DNA of 64,000 nt, from contig NZ_CP042429.1 in NCBI RefSeq assembly GCF_007970465.1, forward strand, positions 2,480,001-2,544,000, in the 5' to 3' direction. This DNA comes from Corynebacterium nuruki S6-4. GTDB lineage: Bacteria > Actinomycetota > Actinomycetes > Mycobacteriales > Mycobacteriaceae. Under the pieces are notes generated by a model. It made no database searches and was not told where the DNA came from. It saw only the letters and a program-made list of their open reading frames with translations. The translations under genes were made by a program, and so were the position numbers. Each line of letters begins with the position of its first letter. Position 1 is the stretch's first letter. Shown piece after piece: positions 7,069 through 15,696 of the stretch.

Positions 7069-8922
7069 ATGGGACGCGCAGTGGGAATCGACCTCGGAAC
7101 CACCAACTCGGTGGTCTCCGTCCTGGAGGGTGGCGAGGCAACCGTCATCGCCAACTCCGAGGGCTCCCGCACCACCCCGTCGATCGTCGCCTTCGCCAAG
7201 AACGGTGAAGTGCTCGTCGGGCAGTCGGCCAAGAACCAGGCCGTCACCAACGTCGACCGCACCATCCGCTCCGTCAAGCGCCACATCGGCGACGACGGCT
7301 GGACCACCGGTGAGATCGACGGCAAGAAGTACACCGCCCAGGAGATCTCCGCACGTACCCTCATGAAGCTCAAGAGGGACGCCGAGTCCTACCTCGGTGA
7401 GGACGTCACCGACGCCGTCATCACGGTCCCGGCCTACTTCAACGACGCCCAGCGTCAGGCCACCAAGGACGCCGGCCAGATCGCCGGCCTCAACGTCCTG
7501 CGCATCGTCAACGAGCCGACCGCGGCCGCCCTGGCCTACGGCCTCGAGAAGGGCGACAACGAGCAGACCATCCTGGTCTTCGACCTCGGTGGCGGTACCT
7601 TCGACGTCTCCCTCCTGGAGATCGGCGACGGCGTGGTCGAGGTCCGCGCCACCTCCGGCGACAACAAGCTCGGCGGCGACGACTGGGACCAGCGCATCGT
7701 CGACTGGCTCGTCGACAAGTTCCGGACCGCCCACGGTGTGGACCTGTCCAAGGACAAGATGGCACTGCAGCGGCTGCGTGAGGCCGCGGAGAAGGCCAAG
7801 ATCGAACTGTCCTCCTCCCAGCAGGCCTCCATCAACCTGCCGTACATCACCGTCGACGAGGACAAGAACCCGCTGTTCCTCGACGAGACCCTGTCGCGCA
7901 CCGAGTTCCAGAAGATCACCCAGGATCTCCTCGACCGGACGAAGAAGCCGTTCGAGTCCGTGCTCAAGGACGCCGACGTGGCCGTCAAGGACATCGACCA
8001 CGTGGTCCTCGTCGGTGGCTCCACCCGTATGCCGGCCGTGACCGACATGGTGAAGTCGCTGACCGGCGGCAAGGAGCCCAACAAGGGCGTCAACCCGGAC
8101 GAGGTCGTCGCCGTCGGCGCCGCCCTGCAGGCCGGCGTCCTGCGCGGCGAGGTCAAGGACGTGCTGCTCCTCGACGTCACCCCGCTGTCCCTCGGCATCG
8201 AGACCAAGGGTGGCGTGATGACCAAGCTCATCGAGCGCAACACCACCATCCCGACCAAGCGCAGTGAGACCTTCACCACCGCCGAGGACTCCCAGCCCTC
8301 CGTGCAGATCCAGGTCTTCCAGGGTGAGCGCGAGATGGCCCAGCAGAACAAGCTGCTCGGCTCCTTCGAGCTCGGCGGTATCGCCCCGGCCCCCCGTGGC
8401 GTCCCGCAGATCGAGGTCACCTTCGACATCGACGCGAACGGTATCGTCCACGTCACCGCGACCGACAAGGGCACGGGCAAGGAGACCTCCATCACGATCC
8501 AGGACGGTTCCGGCCTGTCCCAGGATGAGATCGACCGGATGGTGAAGGACGCGGAGGCCCACGCGGAGGAGGACAAGAAGCGCCGCGAGGAGCAGGAGGT
8601 CCGCAACTCCGCTGAGTCGATGGTCTACCAGACCCGCAAGTTCCTCACCGACAACGAGGACAAGGTCTCCGAGGACACGAAGACCAAGGTCACCGAGGCC
8701 GCCGACGCTGTCGACGAGGCTCTCAAGGGCGAGGACATCGAGGCCGTCAAGGACGCCGTCGAGAAGCTCTCCGCCGAGAGCCAGGAGATGGGCAAGGCCA
8801 TCTACGAGGCCGAGGCCGCGAACGCCGGCGACGGTGCAGGTGCCGAGGGCGCCGCATCCGCCGAGGATGACGTCGTCGACGCCGAGGTCGTGGACGAGGA
8901 CGACAAGGGTGATTCCAAGTGA
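7069..8922 (+). CDS. dnaK: chaperone DnaK (Hsp70)
   Basis: ATP-driven Hsp70 chaperone that binds exposed hydrophobic segments of cytoplasmic proteins with DnaJ and GrpE; in actinobacteria it is also the co-repressor of HspR. The 617 residues show the phosphate loop [11 protein letters not shown] at the N-terminus, [21 protein letters not shown], the linker [15 protein letters not shown], the substrate-binding domain, and an acidic Ala/Glu/Asp-rich lid tail. An ATG at 7063 also exists, but the ATG at 7069 has ideal spacing (8 nt) from AGGAGG at 7055-7060 and gives the standard N-terminus [10 protein letters not shown]. Regulation is read directly from the SigH-like promoter and HAIR elements upstream. 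Confidence 0.98.
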   Translation: MGRAVGIDLGTTNSVVSVLEGGEATVIANSEGSRTTPSIVAFAKNGEVLVGQSAKNQAVTNVDRTIRSVKRHIGDDGWTTGEIDGKKYTAQEISARTLMKLKRDAESYLGEDVTDAVITVPAYFNDAQRQATKDAGQIAGLNVLRIVNEPTAAALAYGLEKGDNEQTILVFDLGGGTFDVSLLEIGDGVVEVRATSGDNKLGGDDWDQRIVDWLVDKFRTAHGVDLSKDKMALQRLREAAEKAKIELSSSQQASINLPYITVDEDKNPLFLDETLSRTEFQKITQDLLDRTKKPFESVLKDADVAVKDIDHVVLVGGSTRMPAVTDMVKSLTGGKEPNKGVNPDEVVAVGAALQAGVLRGEVKDVLLLDVTPLSLGIETKGGVMTKLIERNTTIPTKRSETFTTAEDSQPSVQIQVFQGEREMAQQNKLLGSFELGGIAPAPRGVPQIEVTFDIDANGIVHVTATDKGTGKETSITIQDGSGLSQDEIDRMVKDAEAHAEEDKKRREEQEVRNSAESMVYQTRKFLTDNEDKVSEDTKTKVTEAADAVDEALKGEDIEAVKDAVEKLSAESQEMGKAIYEAEAANAGDGAGAEGAASAEDDVVDAEVVDEDDKGDSK

Positions 8923-9530
8923 CCGAGCCCGTCGACCCCGGTTCCCCGTCGGAGACCGACGAGGAGTACACCGAGACCTCGATGCCCGAGACCACCCCGG
9001 AAGAGGACGCCGTGAGCGCCGACACCGAGGAGGCCAGTGAGGCGCTCGCCGGAGATGACGAAGACGTCGTCGCCGACACCGCCGACGCGGACATCGACGA
9101 CTCCGGTGAACTCTCCGACGCCGAGGAACAGCTCGCCGAACGGACCGCCGACCTGCAGCGGATCACCGCGGAATACGCCAACTACCGCAAGCGCACCGAG
9201 CGCGACCGGGTCGGCATCCGCGAGAGCGCCCGTGCCGAGGTCATCGCCGAGCTCCTCCCGCTCCGGGACGATCTCGACCTCGCCGACCAGCACGGTGATC
9301 TCACCGGGCCGCTGAAGGCGATCGCCGACAAGCTCGACGCCCTCTTCGGCAAGCAGAAGGTCGAGACCTTCGGTGTCGAGGGTGACACTTTCGACCCGGC
9401 GCTCCACGAGGCGGTGCAGGACACCTCCACCGGAGACGAGAAGGTGCTCGGCACGGTGCTCCGCAAGGGGTACCGGCTCGGTGAGCGGACGCTGCGCACG
9501 GCGATGGTCGTCATCGCCGACCCGCAGTAG
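8919..9530 (+). CDS. grpE: nucleotide exchange factor GrpE
   Basis: Homodimeric nucleotide exchange factor that drives ADP release from DnaK. Residues 1-65 are a long acidic, probably disordered extension. A coiled-coil helix ([25 protein letters not shown]) follows, then the C-terminal beta domain with the [16 protein letters not shown] signature. It starts at GTG overlapping the dnaK stop (GTGA), which implies translational coupling. In many actinobacteria dnaJ follows directly; here two opposite-strand genes intervene. Confidence 0.96.
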   Translation: MTEPVDPGSPSETDEEYTETSMPETTPEEDAVSADTEEASEALAGDDEDVVADTADADIDDSGELSDAEEQLAERTADLQRITAEYANYRKRTERDRVGIRESARAEVIAELLPLRDDLDLADQHGDLTGPLKAIADKLDALFGKQKVETFGVEGDTFDPALHEAVQDTSTGDEKVLGTVLRKGYRLGERTLRTAMVVIADPQ

Positions 9531-9571
9531 CTCCCCGCCCCCGTACCGGCGCTCCGCGTCACACACAACAG

Positions 9572-9648
9572 AAATCCTCACCGTCAGGGGAACATCCGGA
9601 TCACCGGAACGTTCTGTCACCGGAACGTTCCCCCGGCGGTGAGGATTT
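9572..9648. repeat. palindromic repeat, copy 1; likely bidirectional terminator
   Basis: Outer arms AAATCCTCACCG (9572-9583) and CGGTGAGGATTT (9637-9648) pair perfectly, followed by inner arms GGGGAAC (9587-9593) and GTTCCCC (9627-9633). The loop holds two direct copies of TCACCGGAACGTTC. The right side runs into TTTTT, so it can terminate dnaK-grpE, and on the other strand the convergent DUF559 gene. It belongs to a four-member family in this window (see 10802, 47577, 53516). Confidence 0.85.
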
Positions 9649-9657
9649 TTCTGTCGT

Positions 9658-10755
9658 TCACGGGGTGACCCGGGCGGCCCGGACGATCGCGCCGCGGATG
9701 TGCTCCAGCAGCTCCGTCAGGTCGTTCAGCAGATCCCTGTTGATCCGCACGGCCTCCCACCCGACCGCCTTCAGTGCCTGGAACATACGGAAATCGGTCT
9801 CCGTCTGCTCCTGATCCTCATGGTGTGCCCCGTCGTAGTACAAGGCCACCTTCAGTGCCGGGCAGGCCAGGTCCGGCGTGGTCCTTCTCCCGCGGAACGT
9901 CGCCCCGTCAACGACCTCCCCGTCCGCCAGGGAGACGGTGACCTGCGATGTCCATGCGTGACCGGCCGGAAGTTCGTCCCGGACGATCAGTCGCAGCACA
10001 GTCTCCATCGGCGACTCGGCACCCTGATCGCACAGCTCCAGCAGCGCCGCGAGCCGGACCCGGTCGACGATGTTCCGGGCGCCGGCGAGAATGTCCGTGT
10101 CGGACAGGTGGGTGCACTGGTAGTACGCGTCGATGAACTGCACCGCGCGGACCTCCCGGTCGGTCAGCCCGGGGATCGCCGGCACCCACCACTGCTTCTT
10201 TCCGGAGAAGACCGTCGCCAGGCACTGCGCTGCGGCGGTCGCGGCGTCCACCACCTTCAGTCGCGGGAACAGCGGGTCCACGCACACCGTGCGGGCGTGC
10301 TTCGGCAGCGGCCGGTAGACCGGGGTGCCGGGACCGGTGGGATTGCGTCGCATCCGGCCGGAGTGGAGCAGCACCGGTTCTATGTCCGCCCAGTGCGGCA
10401 GTCCGTGGGCGGCGGCGCACCAGGCCCCGCCGACGGCGGCCGGCGCCAGCAGCCAGCAGGCCCGCAGTCGGGTGATGATGTCCCACAGGTACGGCCCGGG
10501 GTCCTCGCTGCACCAGCCGTCCGGGCCGAGTCGGGCGGGGCCGTCGTAGTCGTCCTCCGGGGGCAGGACCACGCCGCGGACGGGCCGGTCCGCGCGGTCC
10601 ACGGTGCGGCGGGGAACGCCGTCGCGCAGGGCTTCCCGCCGCAGGACGGGGGCCCGGAACGGATAGACGCGGCGGGTGAACAACGGCCCGCGGCCGGGCC
10701 TGATGCGGCCACTGTCCTCGGCGTCGGTCCAGGCAGGTCCCCCGAAAATCCCCAT
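9658..10755 (-). CDS. DUF559-type endonuclease-like domain protein
   Basis: A 365-residue protein of unknown role. The C-terminal ~100 residues resemble the DUF559/Vsr-like restriction-endonuclease fold: an acidic residue in ESPMETVLRL, then TPDLACPALKVALYYDGAHHEDQEQTETDFRMFQAL and WEAVRINRDLL. The N-terminal part (a GWCSEDPGPYLW region and an AWCAAAHGLPHW segment) resembles the helical part of the many corynebacterial paralogues of this type. The ATG at 10755 is chosen because the upstream 49 in-frame codons run through the palindromic repeat at 10802-10862. The gene sits between grpE and dnaJ, and a related palindrome lies on each side. No cognate methylase is nearby. Confidence 0.7.
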   Translation of the reverse strand: MGIFGGPAWTDAEDSGRIRPGRGPLFTRRVYPFRAPVLRREALRDGVPRRTVDRADRPVRGVVLPPEDDYDGPARLGPDGWCSEDPGPYLWDIITRLRACWLLAPAAVGGAWCAAAHGLPHWADIEPVLLHSGRMRRNPTGPGTPVYRPLPKHARTVCVDPLFPRLKVVDAATAAAQCLATVFSGKKQWWVPAIPGLTDREVRAVQFIDAYYQCTHLSDTDILAGARNIVDRVRLAALLELCDQGAESPMETVLRLIVRDELPAGHAWTSQVTVSLADGEVVDGATFRGRRTTPDLACPALKVALYYDGAHHEDQEQTETDFRMFQALKAVGWEAVRINRDLLNDLTELLEHIRGAIVRAARVTP

Positions 10756-10801
10756 GCCGGAGATCGAACCACATCGGACCGGCACCCGTACCGGATACCG
10801 G

Positions 10802-10862
10802 AAATGTTCACCGTCCCGGGTACGCCCGGAAGCCCGGAGCGTTCCTGGGGCGGTGAACATTT
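10802..10862. repeat. palindromic repeat, copy 2
   Basis: Arms AAATGTTCACCG (10802-10813) and CGGTGAACATTT (10851-10862) pair perfectly over 12 bp. The arm differs from copy 1 only at the two variable positions, and the partner arm changes to match. The interior is GC-rich with CCCGG and CGGAGCGTTCC blocks, like copies 1 and 4. It lies upstream of the DUF559 gene and just past the end of the next minus-strand gene. Confidence 0.8.
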
Positions 10863-10898
10863 CGGCGGGTGGCCGGCACGGACGCCGGCACGGGGTGA

Positions 10899-11942
10899 TC
10901 ACCCGGTGTGGTCTTCTCCGTCACCGTTCTCGTCGTCGCCGTTGATGCACTCCATGAGGTAGTCGTCGGGGTACACCTGGATCACCCGCTGGCCGTCGTC
11001 GTTGGTGGTGATCTCGGTGAAGGGCAGGACCTCGGCGCCCTCGCGGAACAGGTGGAGGGTCGCGCTGACCGGGCCCGGGTTCTCCGTGAACTGGGTGACG
11101 GCGGCGGAGGTCATGATGTTGATGCCGTTGAGCAGGTTGTGCCCCGTGGTGACCTCGCGGACGAGCATGAGGTGGCGGTGCGGGACGGCCACCATCACCC
11201 CGCGGGACATGTCGAGGTCGGGGATCCAGCGGGGGAGCAGCTCGTCGAGGAACAGCGGGGCGGACGAGAGGAAGAAGGAGGGGGATTCCACCGCCCGGAA
11301 CCGGGCGCCGGCCTCCGTGCCCCGGATGTCCTCGACGGTCACCTCGGCGTCGATGAGCTCCTGCCACAGGTTGCGGTAGCCGACGCGCCACAGGTCGTCG
11401 AGGTCGTGGGCGGTGGGGTGGCCGTCGGCGTCCCCCACGCCCCGGTCGTCGAGCGAACGGTCGGGGAGGGTGACGATGGTGGTGGGCGTGTCGGAGACGA
11501 GGCTGACCACGAGATCGTCGGTGAACGGCCGGGTGGTCATGGTGTAGTCGGTCTCGTCACCGAGGGAGAGGGCGTCCCGGTTGACGAGCCGCACCTTGAG
11601 CAGCCGGAGGAAGTCCGGCTGGCTCAGCTGGTCGGGGTCGGTCCGGTCGAGCATGGCGGTGATGAAGTCGCGGACCTGGGTGGCGAAGGCGCGGTCGTCG
11701 GGGTCGGTGCGGGCGATCTGGAGGGCGAGGTTGTCGAGCCCGATGACGCGGGTGGCGGGTTCCCCGGGGTGGCTGGCCGCGATGTAGCCGTCGGGACGCC
11801 AGGAGGTGTCGAACCCGCGTTCGTGGAGGGTCCGCATCACCTCTTCACGCAGGGCGTCCGCCCGGTCGCGGGACAGGTGCGGGTACATCGCATCGGGCGC
11901 AGCGCCCTGCCCGCTGCCGTGTGTGCCGCCTCGGTGGATCAT
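10899..11942 (-). CDS. uncharacterised conserved protein
   Basis: A 347-residue soluble protein, not recognised with certainty. It has no signal peptide or membrane helix. Features include an N-terminal helical region with ERGFDTSWRPDGYIAA and VIGLDNLALQIART, a central RFRAVESPSFFLSSAPLFLDELLPRW segment, and MVAVPHRHLMLVREV followed by a short C-terminal domain ending in an acidic tail. The overall pattern, including the PHRHLMLV core, is weakly like DUF1444-type proteins; this is a guess. The ATG is preceded by AAGGTGG. It diverges from dnaJ and separates the dnaK and dnaJ parts of the heat-shock locus together with the DUF559 gene. Confidence 0.65.
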   Translation of the reverse strand: MIHRGGTHGSGQGAAPDAMYPHLSRDRADALREEVMRTLHERGFDTSWRPDGYIAASHPGEPATRVIGLDNLALQIARTDPDDRAFATQVRDFITAMLDRTDPDQLSQPDFLRLLKVRLVNRDALSLGDETDYTMTTRPFTDDLVVSLVSDTPTTIVTLPDRSLDDRGVGDADGHPTAHDLDDLWRVGYRNLWQELIDAEVTVEDIRGTEAGARFRAVESPSFFLSSAPLFLDELLPRWIPDLDMSRGVMVAVPHRHLMLVREVTTGHNLLNGINIMTSAAVTQFTENPGPVSATLHLFREGAEVLPFTEITTNDDGQRVIQVYPDDYLMECINGDDENGDGEDHTG

Positions 11943-11962
11943 GGCAGTCCACCTTAACAGCG

Positions 11963-11989
11963 GGGAATGCCGGATGCCCGCCGCGCGTT
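11963..11989 (+). promoter_or_regulatory. SigH-like promoter of dnaJ-hspR
   Basis: GGGAAT at 11963-11968 and CGTT at 11986-11989 are separated by 17 bp, the same layout as before dnaK and clpB. The leader holds only a half HspR site (GCTCAAG near 12016), so this unit may be less tightly repressed. The promoter gives dnaJ-hspR independence from dnaK-grpE. Confidence 0.62.
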
Positions 11990-12061
11990 GCAGGGTATAG
12001 ACCTTAGCGTGATAGGCTCAAGTTTCCAGGATGGTGGCGCGAGCGGAAGGGAGTAACCACG

Positions 12062-13261
12062 GTGGCACAGAAGGAATGGATCGACAAGGACTACTACAAG
12101 GTCCTCGGCGTGTCCTCCTCGGCCAGCGCTGACGAGATCAAGAAGGCGTACCGGAAGATCGCACGGGACAATCACCCCGATGCGCACCCCGGTGACGAGA
12201 AGGCGGAGGAGCGGTTCAAGTCCGCTTCAGAGGCCTACTCGGTCCTCGGCGACAAGGAGAAGCGCGCCGAGTACGACGAACTCAAGCGCATGGTCGCCTC
12301 CGGTGGCTACGGCGCCGGCGGTTTCGGGGGATCCGGCGGCGCCGGGCGCGCCGGCGGCACCCGGGACTTCGACATCGGCGACATCTTCGGCGGCGGCTCC
12401 GGCATGGGCGGCGGCATGGGCGGTGGCCTCGGCGACATTCTCGGCGACATGTTCGGCGGCGGCTCCGGTGGACGCGGCGGTCACGGCGGTCAGCGGACCC
12501 AGCGACGCGCCCGTGGTGCCGACGTGGAGACCGAGATCACCCTCGACTTCCGCGAGGCGACCAAGGGCGTGACGGTCCCGATCCGGCTGACCAGCCCGGC
12601 CCCCTGCACCACCTGCCACGGCTCCGGCGCGAAGCCGGGCACCTCGGCGAAGCGCTGCGGGACCTGCAGCGGCTCCGGGGTGGTCTCGGAGAACCGCGGG
12701 GCCTTCGGCTTCTCGCGGCCCTGCCCGGACTGCAACGGCACCGGAACCCGGATCGACGATCCCTGCACGGACTGCGGCGGCTCCGGGCGGGTCACCCGCA
12801 CGCGCACCATCACGGTGCGCGTCCCTGCGGGCGTCGTCGACGGGCAGAAGGTCCGGTTGGCCGGTCAGGGCGAGGCCGGGGAGCGTGGCCGGGCGGCCGG
12901 TGACCTCTTCGTCACCGTGCACGTCCGCCCCGACAACCTGTTCACCCGCAGCGGGGACGATCTCAAGGTGACCGTCCCGGTGAGCTTCTCGGAGCTGGCG
13001 CTGGGTGGCACGGTCACGGTTCCGACGCTCGACAACAAGGTGAAGGTCCGCGTCCCGGCCGGGACCGCCGACGGCATGACCCTGCGGGTCCGTGGCCGCG
13101 GTGTGGCCAAGCGCAACGGGCACTCCGGTGACCTGCTGGTCACTGTGCGGGTGACGGTCCCGAAGCACCTTGACGAGGGTGCGGCCAGCGCGCTGCGCCA
13201 CTACGCCGAAGAGGAGAAGCGGTCCGGGTTCGACCCGCGGGCCGACTGGGCCGGGAACTGA
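12062..13261 (+). CDS. dnaJ: co-chaperone DnaJ
   Basis: Hsp40 co-chaperone that delivers unfolded clients to DnaK and stimulates its ATPase. Residues 1-75 are the J domain with His-Pro-Asp at 38-40. A long Gly/Phe/Met-rich region with [13 protein letters not shown] follows. The zinc-binding domain (about 182-250) carries four CxxCxGxG repeats ([32 protein letters not shown]), and the C-terminal beta-sandwich client domain ends the 399 residues. It starts with GTG behind AAGGGAG. It is followed 56 bp later by hspR, so the repressor is made from the same transcript. Confidence 0.97.
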   Translation: MAQKEWIDKDYYKVLGVSSSASADEIKKAYRKIARDNHPDAHPGDEKAEERFKSASEAYSVLGDKEKRAEYDELKRMVASGGYGAGGFGGSGGAGRAGGTRDFDIGDIFGGGSGMGGGMGGGLGDILGDMFGGGSGGRGGHGGQRTQRRARGADVETEITLDFREATKGVTVPIRLTSPAPCTTCHGSGAKPGTSAKRCGTCSGSGVVSENRGAFGFSRPCPDCNGTGTRIDDPCTDCGGSGRVTRTRTITVRVPAGVVDGQKVRLAGQGEAGERGRAAGDLFVTVHVRPDNLFTRSGDDLKVTVPVSFSELALGGTVTVPTLDNKVKVRVPAGTADGMTLRVRGRGVAKRNGHSGDLLVTVRVTVPKHLDEGAASALRHYAEEEKRSGFDPRADWAGN

Positions 13262-13316
13262 CCGGGCCCCTGGACGGGGTCCGGTAGACAGGTACAGAGA
13301 GCGGAGGTGAGAGAAG

Positions 13317-13772
13317 ATGGCGGAGAAGAAGGACAGTGACCGGGGAAACCGGTCCGACCACGAGGTGTTCGTGATCTCCGTGGCCGCGGAGATCACGGGG
13401 ATGCACGCGCAGACTCTCCGCACCTACGACCGGATGGGCCTGGTCACCCCGGAACGGACCAGTGGCGGCGGACGCCGCTACTCCCGGGACGATATCGCGC
13501 AGCTGCTGGAGATCCAGCGGCTCAGCCACGACGAGGGTGTGAACCTGGCCGGCATCCGGTCGATCATCGACCTGCAGCGCCGTGTCGATGATCTGCAGGC
13601 GGAGAATGTCGCCCTGCGTCGGCGCCTGGCGGCGGCGGAGGGCGATGCCGGACGCCACGGCCGGGGTGGCGAGATCGTCCATGTGCCGCATTCGACCGCG
13701 GTGGTGCTGTGGGAGCAGCGTCGTCGGCGGCACGGCAAGGGCGGCGGCACCGGCAGTACCGGCGAGGCCTAG
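13317..13772 (+). CDS. hspR: heat-shock repressor HspR
   Basis: MerR-family repressor of 151 residues. The winged-helix DNA-binding domain spans about residues 17-90 (VFVISVAAEITGMHAQTLRTY, then RMGLVTPERTSGGGRRYS), followed by a short coiled-coil dimerisation helix and a basic Lys/Gly-rich tail. It binds HAIR repeats, with DnaK as co-repressor in the actinobacterial model. Matching sites lie before dnaK (6968-6988) and clpB (44826-44846). An excellent ribosome site (GGAGGTGAG) precedes the ATG. Confidence 0.95.
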   Translation: MAEKKDSDRGNRSDHEVFVISVAAEITGMHAQTLRTYDRMGLVTPERTSGGGRRYSRDDIAQLLEIQRLSHDEGVNLAGIRSIIDLQRRVDDLQAENVALRRRLAAAEGDAGRHGRGGEIVHVPHSTAVVLWEQRRRRHGKGGGTGSTGEA

Positions 13773-13795
13773 AGGCTCCTCCCCGGGAGGGACGC

Positions 13796-14158
13796 CTAGA
13801 GTGTGACGAAGCCCAGCACCGCGCTGACCACGGCGAGGATGCCGAGTGTCGCCGGGAAGGCGGGGGATTCGTGGCGGCGCAGGTGGGTGGCGGTGGCGCC
13901 GGCCATGACCAGTGCGAGCCCGACGGCGGCGAGCGGGGTGAGGACGGGCACGGTGTCGAGTGCGCGGGGGAGGATCAGGCCGAGGGCGCCGAGGAATTCC
14001 GCGGCGCCGATCGCCTTGACCGTCGTCTCCCGGAAACTGTCGGCCCAGTCCATGCCGGAGGAGACGAGGGCGTCTTTCGCACGCGAGAGTTTCGTTGTGC
14101 CGGTGCCGAGGAAGACAACGGCGAGAACGATGTTGATGATCCAGAGAACGACGGTCAT
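13796..14158 (-). CDS. DoxX-like small membrane protein
   Basis: A 120-residue integral membrane protein with four hydrophobic segments (VLWIINIVLAVVFLGTGTTKL, AIGAAEFLGALGLILP, LAAVGLALVMAGATA, LGILAVVSAVLGFV). The first helix ending in GTTKL and the GAAEFLGALGLI second helix are typical of DoxX-like proteins. The molecular role in this group is poorly defined; links to redox or quinone metabolism exist for some members. It is convergent with hspR. The two stop codons lie in copies of GCCTAGAG on either side of a short CTCCC/GGGAG hairpin that could end both transcripts. Confidence 0.8.
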   Translation of the reverse strand: MTVVLWIINIVLAVVFLGTGTTKLSRAKDALVSSGMDWADSFRETTVKAIGAAEFLGALGLILPRALDTVPVLTPLAAVGLALVMAGATATHLRRHESPAFPATLGILAVVSAVLGFVTL

Positions 14159-14301
14159 GACGGCTCCGGTGGGGTGGCGGCCTCACGGCGATGTGGTGGT
14201 GTGGTGGTTCAGGGGTGATGTGGTGTTGTCACGGATACTAGCCGATATCCGCCCCGGTGGGGAGGGGGTCCCGGTGCAGGTCCGGGACCCGGATCCCGGA
14301 C

Positions 14302-15516
14302 CTACCCGATCGACCGCAGCTGGGTCTCGGACTCCTCGACGGCCTTGAGTGTCGCCTCGGTGGATTCCGCGTCGTCGGCGTTGGCGAACTCGACGATCGC
14401 GTCGGTGTGGTTGTGTCCGTAGGCCTGCTGGCCGATGCCCTCCCGGCGCTTCGCCAGCAGTTCCTCCCGCTGCTCCAGCGGGGTGAGCGGGTTGCCGAAC
14501 ATCTTCCGGGCGACCTCCGGGGTGTACACCCGGGGGGTCTCGGCGGGCACCTTGTAGTAGACCGGCTTGATGTAGCGCAGTGCCCGCGGGCAGATCCGCT
14601 CGACGACCCAGCAGATCAGTGCGGGGTTCCGGCGGAAGAAGGCCAGGAAGGGCTTCCACAGCAGGAACATCGCCTCATCGGTGATGCGGGACTGCTTCAC
14701 GCCGAGCATCGGGCGCATCCACCGCGGGTAGGTGGCGATGATGCTCTTGCGGAAGAACGGGCGGGTGATCATGCGGATCGGCTTCGGCAGGCCGGTGAAC
14801 GCGGTCTCCGCACCGTTGATGATGTGGTTGACATTGCGGATCGCCGCTTCGGAGGCGGACAGCTTCTCGCGCCAGTCGTCGAGGAACTTCTGGACCTCGC
14901 CTCGGGTCTTCGGCACGTCGGCCGGGTCGATGGGCTGGAACTGGGCGGCGACCGCCATCTGGGACCAGTACTCGTTCTCCTCGTCACGGGAGAGCTTGCC
15001 GGGGCCGAACTTCTCGTAGGTGTAGAGGATCGAGTGCCACGCGGTGACCAGGATCCACAGCTGGGAGGAGGGCTTGTTCGCCTCGTAGTCGTTGCCGGTG
15101 ACCGGGTTCTTCCCGTAGGAGCGGTCGTGGACCTTCATGAGGATGTCGGCCATCCGGGTGACGGTCTGGGCGTCCGCGAACAGGACCGCGGCGAAGTACT
15201 CCATCGTGCGGTCGTAGCGGACCGGGGTGCGCTTGTAGACCTGGCCGGAGTCGTCGACGGCGGCGACGAGGTCCGGGTCCAGGTGCTCGATGGTCACTGC
15301 ACGGAAGAATCCCTGCAGTGCGGAGGTGGGGTAGCTCCACACCTTCCAGGCGATGGAATCGGGGCCGAAGAACCCCTCGTCGGCGCGGTGGGCCATGTCG
15401 GTCTTCCTGCCGCGGCGGAAGGCGCCGGACTGTCCGGACGCTGTGGTGGTGTCGGTTGTGGTGTCGGTCGTGGTGTCGGTGGTCATGTCACCGGTGTCGT
15501 GGACTGGGCAGCTCAT
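14302..15516 (-). CDS. DUF2236 (MpaB/latex-clearing-type) oxygenase family protein
   Basis: A 404-residue protein of the DUF2236 family, which includes heme-b oxygenases such as latex-clearing protein and MpaB. Recognisable parts are FGPDSIAWKVWSYPTSALQGFFRAVTIEHLDP, a RTMEYFAAVLFAD block and VTAWHSILYTYEKFG. The substrate is unknown. Residues 11-26 contain three DTTT units encoded by a 12-bp tandem repeat, so this start region may vary between strains. A strong ribosome site (GGAGGGAAG) supports the ATG at 15516. A GTTCCAGAAC palindrome (15582-15591) lies just upstream of a TATAGA-like -10 box and may be a regulator site. A 9-bp-arm hairpin (14279-14302) sits at the stop codon. Confidence 0.82.
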   Translation of the reverse strand: MSCPVHDTGDMTTDTTTDTTTDTTTASGQSGAFRRGRKTDMAHRADEGFFGPDSIAWKVWSYPTSALQGFFRAVTIEHLDPDLVAAVDDSGQVYKRTPVRYDRTMEYFAAVLFADAQTVTRMADILMKVHDRSYGKNPVTGNDYEANKPSSQLWILVTAWHSILYTYEKFGPGKLSRDEENEYWSQMAVAAQFQPIDPADVPKTRGEVQKFLDDWREKLSASEAAIRNVNHIINGAETAFTGLPKPIRMITRPFFRKSIIATYPRWMRPMLGVKQSRITDEAMFLLWKPFLAFFRRNPALICWVVERICPRALRYIKPVYYKVPAETPRVYTPEVARKMFGNPLTPLEQREELLAKRREGIGQQAYGHNHTDAIVEFANADDAESTEATLKAVEESETQLRSIG

Positions 15517-15696
15517 GGTCTTCCCTCCATGGGTCGTCTGGAAACCGGTTCCGGGGCTGCAGATCCGGTTCTATAGTGCATGTTCCAGAACGATAGCAGG
15601 GATGCGTGGCGTAGGCCACAGTTTCCGGAAAAGTTCCGGGTCAGGGGATCGGCAGTGCGCCGGGAGCCGTCGCCGGGCCGGCACCGTCCGCCGGGA

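Noticed and set aside
7033..8562. 509-codon open frame antisense to dnaK
   Set aside because: Composition rich in Gly, Val, Leu and Asp typical of antisense frames; dnaK is certain on the other strand.
13780..13790. Possible strong terminator between hspR and the DoxX gene
   Set aside because: The CTCCC/GGGAG stem is short and lacks a T run; noted in the DoxX entry but not listed as a terminator.
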